This document shows positions 33,129 through 42,488 of a stretch of DNA of 64,000 nucleotides, in pieces (position 1 is the first letter of the stretch; every line of letters begins with the position of its first letter). The notes under the pieces are model-generated. The model made no database searches and was not told the DNA's origin. It worked only from the letters and a program-made list of their open reading frames with translations. The position numbers were made by a program, and so were the translations under genes. Origin of the DNA: Merdimmobilis hominis (lineage in GTDB: Bacteria; Bacillota; Clostridia; Oscillospirales; Ruminococcaceae); NCBI RefSeq assembly GCF_016901855.1, contig NZ_JACJKY010000004.1, positions 62,001 through 126,000 of the forward strand, in the 5' to 3' direction.

Positions 33129-33953
33129 ATGAAAGAACTGCTTGCGTTTGAGCAGGTTTCCTATCATTACGACAGCGGCGGGGAGCGCGAAGCACTTTTT
33201 CCGCTTTCTGTGCGTTTATATGAGGGAGAAAAAATTGCAGTATTGGGGAGCAACGGTGCAGGAAAATCCACCTTTTTCCTGCTTGCAAACGGTGTTCTCA
33301 CACCGCGCAGCGGAACCATCCGGCTGTGCGGCGAAGCAATCGGCAAAAAAGAAAAACAGCGCATGCAGCTGCGCCGCAGTGTGGGACTTGTTTTTCAAGA
33401 TCCGGACGTTCAGCTGCTCGCCGGTACCGTTGAGGAAGAAATCAGCTTCGGTCCGATCAACTTAGGGCTGCCGGAAGAAGAGGTGCGCCGCCGGGTGGAA
33501 ATGGCGCTCAGTTATTTAGGATTAACGGCGCACCGAAGCCGCGGTCCGCAGTATCTTTCCGGCGGAGAAAAGCGCCGGGTCGCCATTGCCGACGTGCTGG
33601 CCATGGAACCGCAGGTGATGCTGCTCGACGAACCGTCCAGCAATCTCGATCCCGCAGGGCGTCAGCGTTTGGAGGATACGCTTGACGATCTTCATCAAAA
33701 GGGAATGACGTTGGTGATTGCCACGCATGATGTGGATTTTGCATGGCGATGGGCTGACCGGGTACTGGTGTTTCATGACGGACAGCTTGTGCGGGATGAT
33801 ACACCGGAGGCTGTGTTTGCAGAGGAAGAACTGCTTTGCCGCTGCGGACTCGAACAGCCGTTATTGTGGCGTGTGGCAAAAGCGCTGAACATTCCGGTGC
33901 CCAAATGTCCGGAAGAACTTGCAAATGATCAAATCGGGAGGAAAACGGAATGA
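33129..33953 (+). CDS. cbiO: Cobalt ECF transporter ATP-binding protein CbiO
   Basis: The protein has 274 residues. It is a complete ABC ATPase: Walker A VLGSNGAGKSTFFL, Q loop LVFQDPDVQLLAGTV, signature YLSGGEKRRVAIADVLA, Walker B VMLLDEPSSNLDP, and the switch histidine in VIATHDVDFA. QDPDVQL is typical of ECF ATPases. It energises CbiMNQ. The stop overlaps the start of cbiK by ATGA. Confidence 0.95.
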   Translation: MKELLAFEQVSYHYDSGGEREALFPLSVRLYEGEKIAVLGSNGAGKSTFFLLANGVLTPRSGTIRLCGEAIGKKEKQRMQLRRSVGLVFQDPDVQLLAGTVEEEISFGPINLGLPEEEVRRRVEMALSYLGLTAHRSRGPQYLSGGEKRRVAIADVLAMEPQVMLLDEPSSNLDPAGRQRLEDTLDDLHQKGMTLVIATHDVDFAWRWADRVLVFHDGQLVRDDTPEAVFAEEELLCRCGLEQPLLWRVAKALNIPVPKCPEELANDQIGRKTE

Positions 33954-34717
33954 AAACTGCATTGCTCTGCGTCAGCTTCGGCACCAGTGTGCCGGCTGCC
34001 AGAAAAAGTATTACGGCTGTGGAGGAAGCGCTTCACGCACAAATGCCGGACGCTGATTTTTTCCGCGTGTTTACGAGCAAAACCATTCGGCGGATTCTGG
34101 CGCAGAAAGGCGAAACCGTGTGGAGCATGGACGAGGCGCTTGCACATCTGACAGACGGCAGTTATGACCGTGTGGTGATCCAGCCGACCCACTTTTTATA
34201 TGGATTGGAATATGAGAGCTTAAAAGCCAGTGTGGAGGAGGCAAAAAAACAGTTCCCCGCACTGCTGCTTGGAGTACCGCTTCTTTCCTGCACAGATGAT
34301 CTGCAATCACTCGCGCACGTTCTGTCAGCGGAATTTCCGCAAAAGGAAAATACCGCGCTGGTGCTCATGGGACACGGTACAACGCACTTTTCGAATGTGG
34401 TGTATCCTGCGATGCAGGCCGTATTTCACATGATGGGACGAACGGACGTCTATGTGGGTACGGTAGAAGGATGGCCGGAGATCGATGCAGTTTGCGGTCA
34501 GCTGTGTGCCGGAACATATACGTATGTGCGTACCGCACCGTTTATGCTGGTGGCAGGAGATCATGCGCTTAACGATATGGCCGGAGATGAAGAGGACAGC
34601 TGGAAGAGCATCCTCACCCAAAAAGGATATGACGTGGAGTGTGTCTTAGAGGGTCTGGGCGTGCTCCCGGGCGTGCAGGAACTGTACTGTCAGCATCTTT
34701 CGGCGCTTTTGAACTAA
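33950..34717 (+). CDS. cbiK: Sirohydrochlorin cobaltochelatase
   Basis: The protein has 255 residues. The class II chelatase fold is seen in ALLCVSFGTSVPAARKSI, with the metal-binding histidines of VLMGHGTTHFSN and VAGDHALNDMAGD, and the VGTVEGWPEI segment. It inserts Co(II) into sirohydrochlorin, the entry step of the anaerobic route. The position straight after the cobalt importer fits channelling of the imported metal. Confidence 0.95.
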   Translation: MKTALLCVSFGTSVPAARKSITAVEEALHAQMPDADFFRVFTSKTIRRILAQKGETVWSMDEALAHLTDGSYDRVVIQPTHFLYGLEYESLKASVEEAKKQFPALLLGVPLLSCTDDLQSLAHVLSAEFPQKENTALVLMGHGTTHFSNVVYPAMQAVFHMMGRTDVYVGTVEGWPEIDAVCGQLCAGTYTYVRTAPFMLVAGDHALNDMAGDEEDSWKSILTQKGYDVECVLEGLGVLPGVQELYCQHLSALLN

Positions 34718-34733
34718 GAGAGAAGGAAACAGG

Positions 34734-35867
34734 ATGGCATTGGACTATTACATCCGAAGCGGGCAAAAACAGCTGCGCTGCGGATATACAACAGGCACGT
34801 GCGCGGCGTTGGCAGCAGCAGGTGCCGCATCGCTTCTGCTTTCGGGAAAAACACCGGACGAGCTTTCTCTCATGACGCCGAAGGGAATTTTGGTAACAAC
34901 CGCGCCCGCGTTTTTAAAGCAGGAACAGGATACAGCCGTCTGCGGCGTGATGAAGGACGGCGGCGATGACGCCGATGTGACGCATCGTTTAATCATCGAA
35001 GCACATGTGAAAAAAAGCCGCCGTCCGGGCATTTTGATTGACGGCGGAGAAGGTGTTGGCCGGGTGACGAAACCGGGACTCGATCAGCCTGTGGGATTTG
35101 CCGCGATCAACCGTGTACCGCGGCAGATGATCGAAGAGCAGGTGCAAAAGGTGTGCGATACGCTGGGCTATGACGGCGGAATCGAGGTGCTTATCTGCAT
35201 TCCCGGCGGCAGGGAAGTGGCGCAAAAGACGTTTAATCCGATGCTTGGCGTGGAAGGCGGCCTGTCTGTTTTGGGGACTTCCGGCATTGTGGAACCGATG
35301 AGCGAGCAGGCACTGGTGGATACCATCGCGGTGGAACTGCGGCAGGCGGCAGCACTGGGCGTAAAACAGCTGATTCTCACACCGGGCAATTACGGCGAGG
35401 ATTTTTTGCGTCAAGCGCATATTGCAAACGAATCGGTGCCGGTGGTGAAGTGCTCGAATTTTATCGGTGATGCGCTCGATATTGCGGGAACCTATCCGTT
35501 TGAAAGCATTCTGTTGGTGGGGCATATCGGAAAGCTTGTCAAAGTTGCAGGCGGCGTGATGAACACGCATTCTCGATATGCAGACTGCCGCACCGAACTT
35601 GTGTGCGCACATGCCGCTGTGTGCGGCGCTTCCAAAGAGGTATGCACGGCACTGTTAGAAGCTGCCACCACGGATGCATGCATCGAAATTTTAGACCACG
35701 CCCATCTGCGGGAAGCGGTATTGGAGCGATTGCTCAAAGCCATTCAGCAGCATCTCGAGCACCGGGTTTTCAACAAATACCGGATTGGTGCGGTGATGTT
35801 TTCCAATCAATACGGCCTGTTAGGGCAAACCCAAATGGCAAAGGAGATCATAGGATCATGGAAATGA
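34734..35867 (+). CDS. cbiD: Cobalt-precorrin-5B C1-methyltransferase
   Basis: The protein has 377 residues. Clear family markers: YYIRSGQKQLRCGYTTGTCAA at the N terminus, KDGGDDADVTH, GEGVGRVTKPGL, GREVAQKTFNPMLGVEGGLS and the ILLVGHIGKLVKVAGGVMNTHS segment. CbiD methylates C1 during ring contraction in the anaerobic pathway and has no aerobic counterpart. Its last 10 bases overlap cbiL. Confidence 0.95.
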   Translation: MALDYYIRSGQKQLRCGYTTGTCAALAAAGAASLLLSGKTPDELSLMTPKGILVTTAPAFLKQEQDTAVCGVMKDGGDDADVTHRLIIEAHVKKSRRPGILIDGGEGVGRVTKPGLDQPVGFAAINRVPRQMIEEQVQKVCDTLGYDGGIEVLICIPGGREVAQKTFNPMLGVEGGLSVLGTSGIVEPMSEQALVDTIAVELRQAAALGVKQLILTPGNYGEDFLRQAHIANESVPVVKCSNFIGDALDIAGTYPFESILLVGHIGKLVKVAGGVMNTHSRYADCRTELVCAHAAVCGASKEVCTALLEAATTDACIEILDHAHLREAVLERLLKAIQQHLEHRVFNKYRIGAVMFSNQYGLLGQTQMAKEIIGSWK

Positions 35868-36556
35868 AACAAGGAATTTTTTATGGTGTAGGCGTCGGCC
35901 CGGGTGATCCGGAGCTTTTGACGGTAAAAGCGCTGCGGATTATGGGCGAATGCCCGGTGCTGGCATGCCCGCAGACAAAGAGCGGCGAAATGCTCGCGCT
36001 GGATATCGTCCGGCAGGCGATGGATGTTTCCGATAAGACGATTTTGCCGCTGCATTTCACCATGTCACGCGATGCGGCAGTACAGAGAGCGGCGCATGAA
36101 AAAGCGGCCGACGAGGTATGCCGTTATCTTGCGCAGGGACAGGATGTGGCAATGCCTAATTTGGGGGATGTATCGATTTACTCGACCTACTGCTATTTGA
36201 TGGAACTGGTGCGGGAGAGAGGCTTTCAGACACAGATGGTGGCCGGTGTGCCGAGCTTTTGCGCGATTGCGGCACGGCTTGGTGTGAGCCTTACAGAGAT
36301 GAAAAGCCCGCTTCATATTGCGCCCGGCAGTTCTGATTTGGAGGAAGTGCTCCACTGGCCGGGAAATAAAATTCTGATGAAATCCGGCAGCCAGATGCCG
36401 GAAGTATTAAAGGCGATTGCAGAGCACGCAAGCCTTGAAAAGAGTGCAATGATTCAAAACTGCGGCTTGCCGGATGAGCGGGTGTTTGAAAATCTCGCAG
36501 AGAAACAGCCCGAAGACTCCACCGGATATTTTGCAACCGTGATCGTAAAGGAGTGA
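35858..36556 (+). CDS. cbiL: Cobalt-precorrin-2 C20-methyltransferase
   Basis: The protein has 232 residues. The ATG at 35858 overlaps the end of cbiD; the much longer upstream frame lies in cbiD and is rejected. Canonical precorrin methyltransferase motifs: FYGVGVGPGDPELLTVKALRI, the LGDVSIYSTYCYL segment and VAGVPSFCAIAARLG. It adds the C20 methyl that is later lost in ring contraction. Confidence 0.95.
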   Translation: MEMKQGIFYGVGVGPGDPELLTVKALRIMGECPVLACPQTKSGEMLALDIVRQAMDVSDKTILPLHFTMSRDAAVQRAAHEKAADEVCRYLAQGQDVAMPNLGDVSIYSTYCYLMELVRERGFQTQMVAGVPSFCAIAARLGVSLTEMKSPLHIAPGSSDLEEVLHWPGNKILMKSGSQMPEVLKAIAEHASLEKSAMIQNCGLPDERVFENLAEKQPEDSTGYFATVIVKE

Positions 36557-36562
36557 GAGACG

Positions 36563-37330
36563 ATGGTACATTTTGTAGGAGCAGGACCCGGAGCACCGGA
36601 TCTGATTACACTGCGGGGTGCTGAGCTGCTCAAAAAAGCAGACTGTATTATTTATGCCGGAAGCCTTGTCAATCCGGCGCTGTTGGAAATGGCGAAAGCG
36701 GATTGTGAGATTCACAACAGTGCGACCATGACATTAGAGCAGGTGCTGGATGTGATATACCGCATGGAGGCAGCCGGCAAAGAGACGGTACGCCTTCACA
36801 CAGGAGATGCAAGCCTGTTTGGTGCAATCCGCGAGCAGATGGATGCACTCGACGAAAAAGGCATCGCGTATGACGACACACCCGGTGTTTCGAGCTTTTG
36901 CGGTGCAGCAGCGGCGCTTCATGCAGAATATACACTGCCCGGTGTAAGCCAGAGCTTGATTATCACCCGTATGGCAGGACGTACGCCGGTGCCTGAAAAA
37001 GAAAAACTTTCTTCAATGGCAAAGCATCAGGCTTCCATGGTGCTGTTTTTGTCCTCCGGCCTGCTCGAGGAGGTACAGGAGGAACTGCTTTTGGGCGGTT
37101 ACCAGAAAGATACGCCGGCGGCGATTGTGTATAAGGCAACTTGGCCGGATGAAAAGGTGATCCGCTGTACTGTGGGCACATTGGCACAGCGCGGCGCAGA
37201 GGAAGGCATCCGCAAAACGGCATTGCTGCTGATTGGCGATTTTCTCGATTCGTGCTATGAGCGCAGCCGCTTGTATGACCCGACGTTCACCACGGAATTC
37301 CGTGAGGCAAGCGCAGCTAAGCAGCAATAA
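36563..37330 (+). CDS. cbiF: Cobalt-precorrin-4 C11-methyltransferase
   Basis: The protein has 255 residues, with GGAGTGAGAG before the start. Motifs: MVHFVGAGPGAPDLITLRGAELL, YAGSLVNPALLEM, LHTGDASLFGAIREQ, TPGVSSFCGAAAAL, and the LIITRMAGRTPVPE segment characteristic of CbiF/CobM. It methylates C11 of cobalt-precorrin-4. It is separated from cbiL by 6 bases. Confidence 0.95.
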   Translation: MVHFVGAGPGAPDLITLRGAELLKKADCIIYAGSLVNPALLEMAKADCEIHNSATMTLEQVLDVIYRMEAAGKETVRLHTGDASLFGAIREQMDALDEKGIAYDDTPGVSSFCGAAAALHAEYTLPGVSQSLIITRMAGRTPVPEKEKLSSMAKHQASMVLFLSSGLLEEVQEELLLGGYQKDTPAAIVYKATWPDEKVIRCTVGTLAQRGAEEGIRKTALLLIGDFLDSCYERSRLYDPTFTTEFREASAAKQQ

Positions 37331-37334
37331 TCCC

Positions 37335-37372
37335 GTTTCCCGGTAAAAAACCATCGTGTTTTCCGGGGAAAT
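37335..37372 (+). other. Hairpin between cbiF and cbiG
   Basis: TTTCCCGG near 37336 can pair with CCGGGGAAA near 37363, without a following T run. It is one of the few gaps in this compact operon and may stabilise or punctuate the mRNA. Confidence 0.35.
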
Positions 37373-37405
37373 CACATACAACAAAAAAGACTGGCGGTGA
37401 AACAG

Positions 37406-38395
37406 ATGAATCTTGCGTTTTTGGCCTTTACCGAAAAAGGCTTTGCGCTTGCCGGTTTTTTGGCGCAGACGTTGGGCGGCAGTGTGATGCGGTGCGGAAA
37501 GCCCGATTCGCTGTCAGACTGGACGAAAAAGCATTTTGCCGAAGCAGACGGGCTCGTATTTGTGGGCGCGGTGGGCATTGCCGTGCGTGCCATTGCGCCT
37601 TATATCGAAAAAAAGTGGAAAGATCCGGCGGTGGTCGCTGTGGACGAATGCGCTTGCTTTGCGATTCCGCTGCTTTCCGGTCACTTGGGCGGTGCAAATC
37701 GGCTTGCGCGTGCAATCAGCCAAGTGTGCGGCGCACAGGCAGTCGTCACGACCGCAACCGATGTAAACGGCGTGTTTGCCGTGGATGAATGGGCAAAAAG
37801 CCAGAACCTTTGCGTCGCCGATCCGATGCATATTAAGCATATTTCCGGCAAATTGCTGGCGGGCGGCAATGTGAGCATCTACAGTGCCTACCCAATCGAC
37901 GGAACATGTCCGCCGGGTGTCACACAAACCGAACACCTTCCTGCCGATGTGGCGGTAAGTGTCCGGCAGGAGAAGGCGGTGCTGTCACTCGTGCCGAACA
38001 CGGTTGTGCTCGGTATAGGGTGCAGAAAGGGAACGCCGCAGGATACCATTGAAGCAGTGTTTCGGCGCTTTTTGCAGGAAAACAGCTTACACATCGAATC
38101 GATTTGTGCGGCTGCCAGCATTGATTTAAAAAAAGAAGAGCCGGGACTGATTGATTTTTGCCGTGCACATGGGTGGCCGTTTCAAACGTGTACTGCGGAT
38201 GAGCTTCGCAGTGTCCCCGGTACTTTTACGCCGTCTGCCTTTGTCAGTCAGGTCACCGGCGTCGATAATGTCTGCGAACGCAGTGCCGTGTTTGTCAGCG
38301 GCGGCAGTTTATCGGTGAAAAAATTCGCCGCTGACGGTGTGACGATGGCGGCAGCAGAAAAGCCTTTCCGGCTTGACTGGAATGTTGACCGGTAA
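37406..38395 (+). CDS. cbiG: Cobalt-precorrin-5A hydrolase
   Basis: The protein has 329 residues, starting at ATG 37406 after GGCGGTG; a GTG three codons earlier is possible. The N-terminal domain shows GLVFVGAVGIAVRAIAPYI and AIPLLSGHLGGANRLARAI. The C-terminal domain shows VVLGIGCRKGTPQDTIEAV and PSAFVSQVTGVDNVCERSAV, and both halves match CbiG. It opens the delta-lactone and expels the C20 unit as acetaldehyde during ring contraction. Confidence 0.95.
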   Translation: MNLAFLAFTEKGFALAGFLAQTLGGSVMRCGKPDSLSDWTKKHFAEADGLVFVGAVGIAVRAIAPYIEKKWKDPAVVAVDECACFAIPLLSGHLGGANRLARAISQVCGAQAVVTTATDVNGVFAVDEWAKSQNLCVADPMHIKHISGKLLAGGNVSIYSAYPIDGTCPPGVTQTEHLPADVAVSVRQEKAVLSLVPNTVVLGIGCRKGTPQDTIEAVFRRFLQENSLHIESICAAASIDLKKEEPGLIDFCRAHGWPFQTCTADELRSVPGTFTPSAFVSQVTGVDNVCERSAVFVSGGSLSVKKFAADGVTMAAAEKPFRLDWNVDR

Positions 38396-38422
38396 CAAGC
38401 CGGTAGAAAGATGAGGATGACC

Positions 38423-39166
38423 ATGAATACTTTATATGTAGTAGGTCTTGGCCCGGGCAAAGAGGAGTTTCTCACCGGACAGGCCAGAAAAGCGCTCGAA
38501 CAATCACAGGTGCTGTGCGGATATACCGTGTATGTCGATTTGGTAGCGCCGTTGTTTCCTGAAAAAGAGACGTATACCTCTCCGATGAAAAAAGAACTGG
38601 ATCGCTGCCGCTGGGCAATGGAAACGGCACAGTCGGGAAAAGATGTGGCGCTTGTTTGCAGCGGTGATGCCGGTGTATACGGCATGGCAGGGCTTCTGCT
38701 TCAGTTATCGCCGCAGTATCCCGGTGTGGAAATTGAGGTTGTGGCAGGCGTGACTGCGGCACTTTCCGGCGGCGCTGTGCTCGGTGCACCGCTCGGACAC
38801 GATTTTTGTGTCATTTCTCTCTCCGATCTTCTCACACCGTGGGAAATGATCGAAAAACGGCTGCGCTGTGCCGCATGGGGTGATTTCTGCCTGTGTCTAT
38901 ATAACCCATGCTCGCACAAACGTGCGGATTATCTGGCAAAGGCATGCGATATTCTGCTGGCGGAAGGAAAATCGCCGGATACCGTATGCGGCTGGGTGCG
39001 CAATATCGGCAGAGATGGACAAAGCGCGCAGGTGCTTTCCCTCAAAGAACTGCGGGACGCAAAGCTTGATATGTTTACAACCGTGTTTATCGGTTCGTCG
39101 ACGACGCAGGAAATTTCCGGTCGCATGGTGACACCGCGAGGATATGAGAAAAAATGCGAGTGGTGA
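38423..39166 (+). CDS. cbiH: Cobalt-precorrin-3 C17-methyltransferase
   Basis: The protein has 247 residues from ATG 38423, placed by GAGG 6 bases before it; in-frame ATGs at 38411 and 38417 would add four and two residues. Motifs: LYVVGLGPGKEEFLTGQA, VCGYTVYVDL-like LCGYTVYVDLV, VCSGDAGVYGMAGLL, GVTAALSGGAVLGAPLGHDF and NPCSHKRADYL. It methylates C17 and contracts the ring to form the lactone. Its last 13 bases overlap cbiJ. Confidence 0.94.
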   Translation: MNTLYVVGLGPGKEEFLTGQARKALEQSQVLCGYTVYVDLVAPLFPEKETYTSPMKKELDRCRWAMETAQSGKDVALVCSGDAGVYGMAGLLLQLSPQYPGVEIEVVAGVTAALSGGAVLGAPLGHDFCVISLSDLLTPWEMIEKRLRCAAWGDFCLCLYNPCSHKRADYLAKACDILLAEGKSPDTVCGWVRNIGRDGQSAQVLSLKELRDAKLDMFTTVFIGSSTTQEISGRMVTPRGYEKKCEW

Positions 39167-39897
39167 TTTTCAGCGGCACCACCGAAGGACGCGCACTTTC
39201 GGCTGAAACTGCGGCGATGGGTGCTGAAACGGTGGTATGTGTTGCCACGGAATACGGAAAAACGATTCAGGAACACGTAGCGGGCACGCATACGCTTTCG
39301 GGCAGGATGAATACCGACGAAATGGTGAAGGTGCTCAAAGAAGCCGACTTGTGCATCGATGCTACGCATCCGTATGCAAAAGAGGCAAGCCGGAATATCC
39401 GTGCGGCGGCAGAAGCGGCAAACGTTCCGTTTTACAGGCTTCTGCGCCGTGAAAGCGAATTGCCGGCAGACTGTATTTTGGTGGATTCCGCACAAGATGC
39501 CGCGCGCTTTTTGGAACACACAGAGGGAAACATCCTGCTTACCACCGGCGCAAAAGAGCTGTCGGTTTTTTCGGCGGTTAAGCCGCAGCGTCTGTATCCG
39601 CGTGTGCTTCCGGTGCAGGAAAGTCTGGCGGCTTGCGAGGCGATCAAGATTCCGCGCGGCAATGTGATCGCGATGCAGGGACCGTTTTCCAGCGAATTAA
39701 ATGCCGCGCTTATTCGCCAATTTTCGATTCAGTGGCTCGTCACAAAGGACGGCGGTGCAGCCGGCGGATTTGACGAAAAAGCGCAGGCCGCACAGAAAAC
39801 CGGCGTGCGGCTGGTGGTGATTCGCCGTCCGAAAGAGAGCGGCGAATCGTATGAAATGATTGTAAAACGGTGTAGGGAGATGATGGAATGCAAGTGA
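39154..39897 (+). CDS. cbiJ: Cobalt-precorrin-6A reductase
   Basis: The protein has 247 residues. The opening RVVIFSGTTEGRALSAE, the LCIDATHPYAKEASRNIRAA segment and IAMQGPFSSELNAALIRQF are typical of CbiJ/CobK. It reduces the C18-C19 double bond of cobalt-precorrin-6A with NAD(P)H. The ATG at 39154 lies within cbiH and its stop overlaps cbiE-cbiT, so translation is coupled through three genes. Confidence 0.93.
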   Translation: MRVVIFSGTTEGRALSAETAAMGAETVVCVATEYGKTIQEHVAGTHTLSGRMNTDEMVKVLKEADLCIDATHPYAKEASRNIRAAAEAANVPFYRLLRRESELPADCILVDSAQDAARFLEHTEGNILLTTGAKELSVFSAVKPQRLYPRVLPVQESLAACEAIKIPRGNVIAMQGPFSSELNAALIRQFSIQWLVTKDGGAAGGFDEKAQAAQKTGVRLVVIRRPKESGESYEMIVKRCREMMECK

Positions 39898-41087
39898 TAT
39901 TGGCAGCATCCGGCGGAGGAAATGCGGGCACGATGACTGCGGATTGCCGGCAGGCGTTAGAGAACGCTTCTTGTATCATAGGAGCAAGAAGACTGTTGGC
40001 GGGACTTCCTGATTCCTATACGAATAACCGCATTGCGGCGACCCGTCCGGAAGAAATCCTCACCGCGATCAAACAAAACAAAGAAGGATGCGTGGTGCTT
40101 TACAGCGGAGATACCGGCTTTTATTCCGGTACCCGTTCGCTCATTCCCATGCTTTGCAGTGCGGGAATTGATTATATCGTATATCCCGGCATTTCCAGTG
40201 TACAGCTGTTATCCGCATCGATCGGACAGCCATGGCAGGATTGGCTGCTGCTTTCTGCACACGGCGTCGACTGCAATCCGGTGGGCGCAGTGATGCAGGG
40301 AAAACCGGTGTTCTTTTTAACGGGCGGCGCGCTTGGCCCTGCACAGCTGTGTTATAAACTTGCCGAAGCAGGACTCGATGCATTAAACGTCATTGTAGGC
40401 GAGAACCTTTCGTATCCGAATCAGCGCATTCACCGGGGAACTGCCGGAGAATTTGCAAATGTGCAGTTTGAACCGCTCAGCGTACTGCTGGCAGAGCCTG
40501 CACCGGGTGTGACGCACCGGACACCGGGCTTTCCGGACACCATGTTCACCCGCGGCGAAGTGCCGATGACAAAACAGGAGGTACGGGCGGCAGTGATGGC
40601 AAAACTGGCGCCGAAACCGGATGATATTCTGTGGGATGTCGGTGCGGGTACCGGAAGTGTGAGCATTGAACTGGCGCTTTCGGCAAGTTTTGGACGTACC
40701 TATGCAGTAGAATACAACGAAAAAGCCTGTGATTTGATTCGAATCAACCGCGAAAAACTGGGCGCATGGAATCTTAAGCTGATCGAAGGAGCAGCACCGC
40801 AGGCGCTTCATGAACTGGAAACACCGGATGCCGTGTTTATCGGCGGCACCAAAGGTTCGATGGAAGAGGTCGTGAATCTGGTGCTTGACCGGAATCCGCA
40901 TGCGCGAATCTGTATTTCTGCGATTTGCATTGAAACGCTGTACCAGGCGGTACAATCGCTTCAAAACCGCGGCATCGAACCCGAAGTGACGCAAATTGCG
41001 ATTAGCCGGGCAAAGACTGCCGGTTCGCTCCATTTGCTCATGGCGAATAATCCCATTTTTCTGATTGCGGGGAATTGTAATGATTGA
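39888..41087 (+). CDS. cbiET: Fused cobalt-precorrin-7 C5-methyltransferase / precorrin-6B C15-methyltransferase (decarboxylating)
   Basis: The protein has 399 residues. Residues about 1-205 are the CbiE methyltransferase (VILAASGGGNAGTMTADC, LYSGDTGFYSGTRSL, YPGISSVQLLSASIGQPW). Residues about 220-399 are CbiT (GEVPMTKQEVRAAVMAKL, WDVGAGTGSVSIELAL, VFIGGTKGSMEEV). The fusion adds methyls at C5 and C15 and decarboxylates the C12 acetate. The CbiE glycine loop is altered to ASGGGN in place of the usual GIGPG, a point to check. It overlaps both neighbours. Confidence 0.93.
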   Translation: MQVILAASGGGNAGTMTADCRQALENASCIIGARRLLAGLPDSYTNNRIAATRPEEILTAIKQNKEGCVVLYSGDTGFYSGTRSLIPMLCSAGIDYIVYPGISSVQLLSASIGQPWQDWLLLSAHGVDCNPVGAVMQGKPVFFLTGGALGPAQLCYKLAEAGLDALNVIVGENLSYPNQRIHRGTAGEFANVQFEPLSVLLAEPAPGVTHRTPGFPDTMFTRGEVPMTKQEVRAAVMAKLAPKPDDILWDVGAGTGSVSIELALSASFGRTYAVEYNEKACDLIRINREKLGAWNLKLIEGAAPQALHELETPDAVFIGGTKGSMEEVVNLVLDRNPHARICISAICIETLYQAVQSLQNRGIEPEVTQIAISRAKTAGSLHLLMANNPIFLIAGNCND

Positions 41088-42438
41088 ATTATTGCTGGCG
41101 GCTCCCGCCTCCGGGAGCGGGAAAACGGCGGTTACGTGCGCGCTGCTTGAAGCATTGGCAAAGCGCGGGCTTTCCCCTTGTGCGTTTAAATGCGGACCGG
41201 ACTATATTGACCCGATGTTTCACCGTTCGGTACTTCACGTGGAGAGCCACAATCTGGATTTGTTTCTCTGCGGGAAAGAGCGGCTCGAAGAACTTTATGA
41301 GCGTCATATTTCGGGTCATGGTGCCGCTGTCTGCGAAGGTGTTATGGGATTTTACGACGGTGTCGGCGGAAGTACAACCGAGGCCAGCGCATGGCATGTC
41401 GCCAGTACGTTAAATCTTCCTGTTTTGCTGGTGATTCGTCCTAAGGGAGCGAGTTTGACGCTGGCGGCGCAGATCAAAGGGCTTTGCACCTTCCGGGAAA
41501 ACAGCCGCATTCAGGGCATCTTCCTCAATGACTGCTCACCGATGCTGTTTTCAAGTCTTGCACCGATGCTCGAAAAAGAAACCGGTCTTCCGGTTCTTGG
41601 ATATCTTCCGCATATGGAGGAGGCGGCTTTTGAGAGCCGTCATCTCGGACTGTATACTGCCGGAGAAATCGAGGGATTGCAGCAGCGCATCGATCGTTTG
41701 GCGCAAAAGCTCGAAGAAACGACCGATATGGAGCGACTGCTTTCGTTGTTTGCAGGGAAAGAGCGGGCATGTGCTGCGCCGCCGGTACAGGTGTCCAAAA
41801 AGGCGCGCATTGCCGTGGCGTGGGATGAAGCGTTTTGTTTTGCATATGCGGAAACGCTGGACGTGTTTGAGAATGCTGGTGCCGAACTTGTGAAGTTCAG
41901 TCCATTGCACGATACCGACTTGCCTCAGCAAATTGGTGGGCTGTATCTGTCCGGCGGCTATCCGGAGCTGTATGCAAAGGCGCTCTCCGAAAACGAATCG
42001 ATGCGAATGGCCGTTCAATCAGCCATCCGAAACGGGCTTCCTACCGTGGCGGAATGCGGCGGATTTTTGTACCTTGGACAAAATTTAGAGGACGAAACCG
42101 GTACATCTTATCCGATGGCAGGCGTACTTAATGGAAACGGAATCAAAAAACAAAAACTCGTGCGGTTTGGATACGCTTACCTGACAGCAAACAGCGACAG
42201 CCTGCTGTTTTCAAAAGGAGAGCAGATTCCGGTGCACGAATTTCACTACTGGGATTCGACTGAAAACGGCGAGAGCTTTCACGCGAAAAAGCCGGTTTCG
42301 TCAAGAAGCTGGGCGTGCGGCTTTGGCGAAAAAAATCTGTATGCTGCGTTTCCCCATTTGTATTTCTGGGGAAATCCGCAGTGGGGAGAGCGGTTTGTGA
42401 ACGCCGCAGCAGAATATCAGAATCAAATGATCGAATAA
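41080..42438 (+). CDS. cbiA: Cobyrinate a,c-diamide synthase
   Basis: The protein has 452 residues from ATG 41080, overlapping cbiET by 8 bases. The N-terminal P-loop ATPase is APASGSGKTAVTCALLEAL, with FKCGPDYIDPMFH, EGVMGFYDG and FLNDCSP. The C-terminal class I glutamine amidotransferase has its catalytic cysteine in VAECGGFLYL and a histidine in VHEFHYWDS. It amidates the a and c side chains of cobyrinate with glutamine and ATP. Confidence 0.95.
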   Translation: MIELLLAAPASGSGKTAVTCALLEALAKRGLSPCAFKCGPDYIDPMFHRSVLHVESHNLDLFLCGKERLEELYERHISGHGAAVCEGVMGFYDGVGGSTTEASAWHVASTLNLPVLLVIRPKGASLTLAAQIKGLCTFRENSRIQGIFLNDCSPMLFSSLAPMLEKETGLPVLGYLPHMEEAAFESRHLGLYTAGEIEGLQQRIDRLAQKLEETTDMERLLSLFAGKERACAAPPVQVSKKARIAVAWDEAFCFAYAETLDVFENAGAELVKFSPLHDTDLPQQIGGLYLSGGYPELYAKALSENESMRMAVQSAIRNGLPTVAECGGFLYLGQNLEDETGTSYPMAGVLNGNGIKKQKLVRFGYAYLTANSDSLLFSKGEQIPVHEFHYWDSTENGESFHAKKPVSSRSWACGFGEKNLYAAFPHLYFWGNPQWGERFVNAAAEYQNQMIE

Positions 42439-42449
42439 AACACGGCGCG

Positions 42450-42470
42450 CTCCTGTGTACCGCACAGGAG
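42450..42470 (+). other. Hairpin between cbiA and cobT
   Basis: CTCCTGTG (42450-42457) pairs with CACAGGAG (42463-42470) around a 5-base loop. There is no T run, and the cobT ribosome-binding region follows directly. Confidence 0.4.
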
Positions 42471-42488
42471 AAGGAAGAAGGAATCGGA

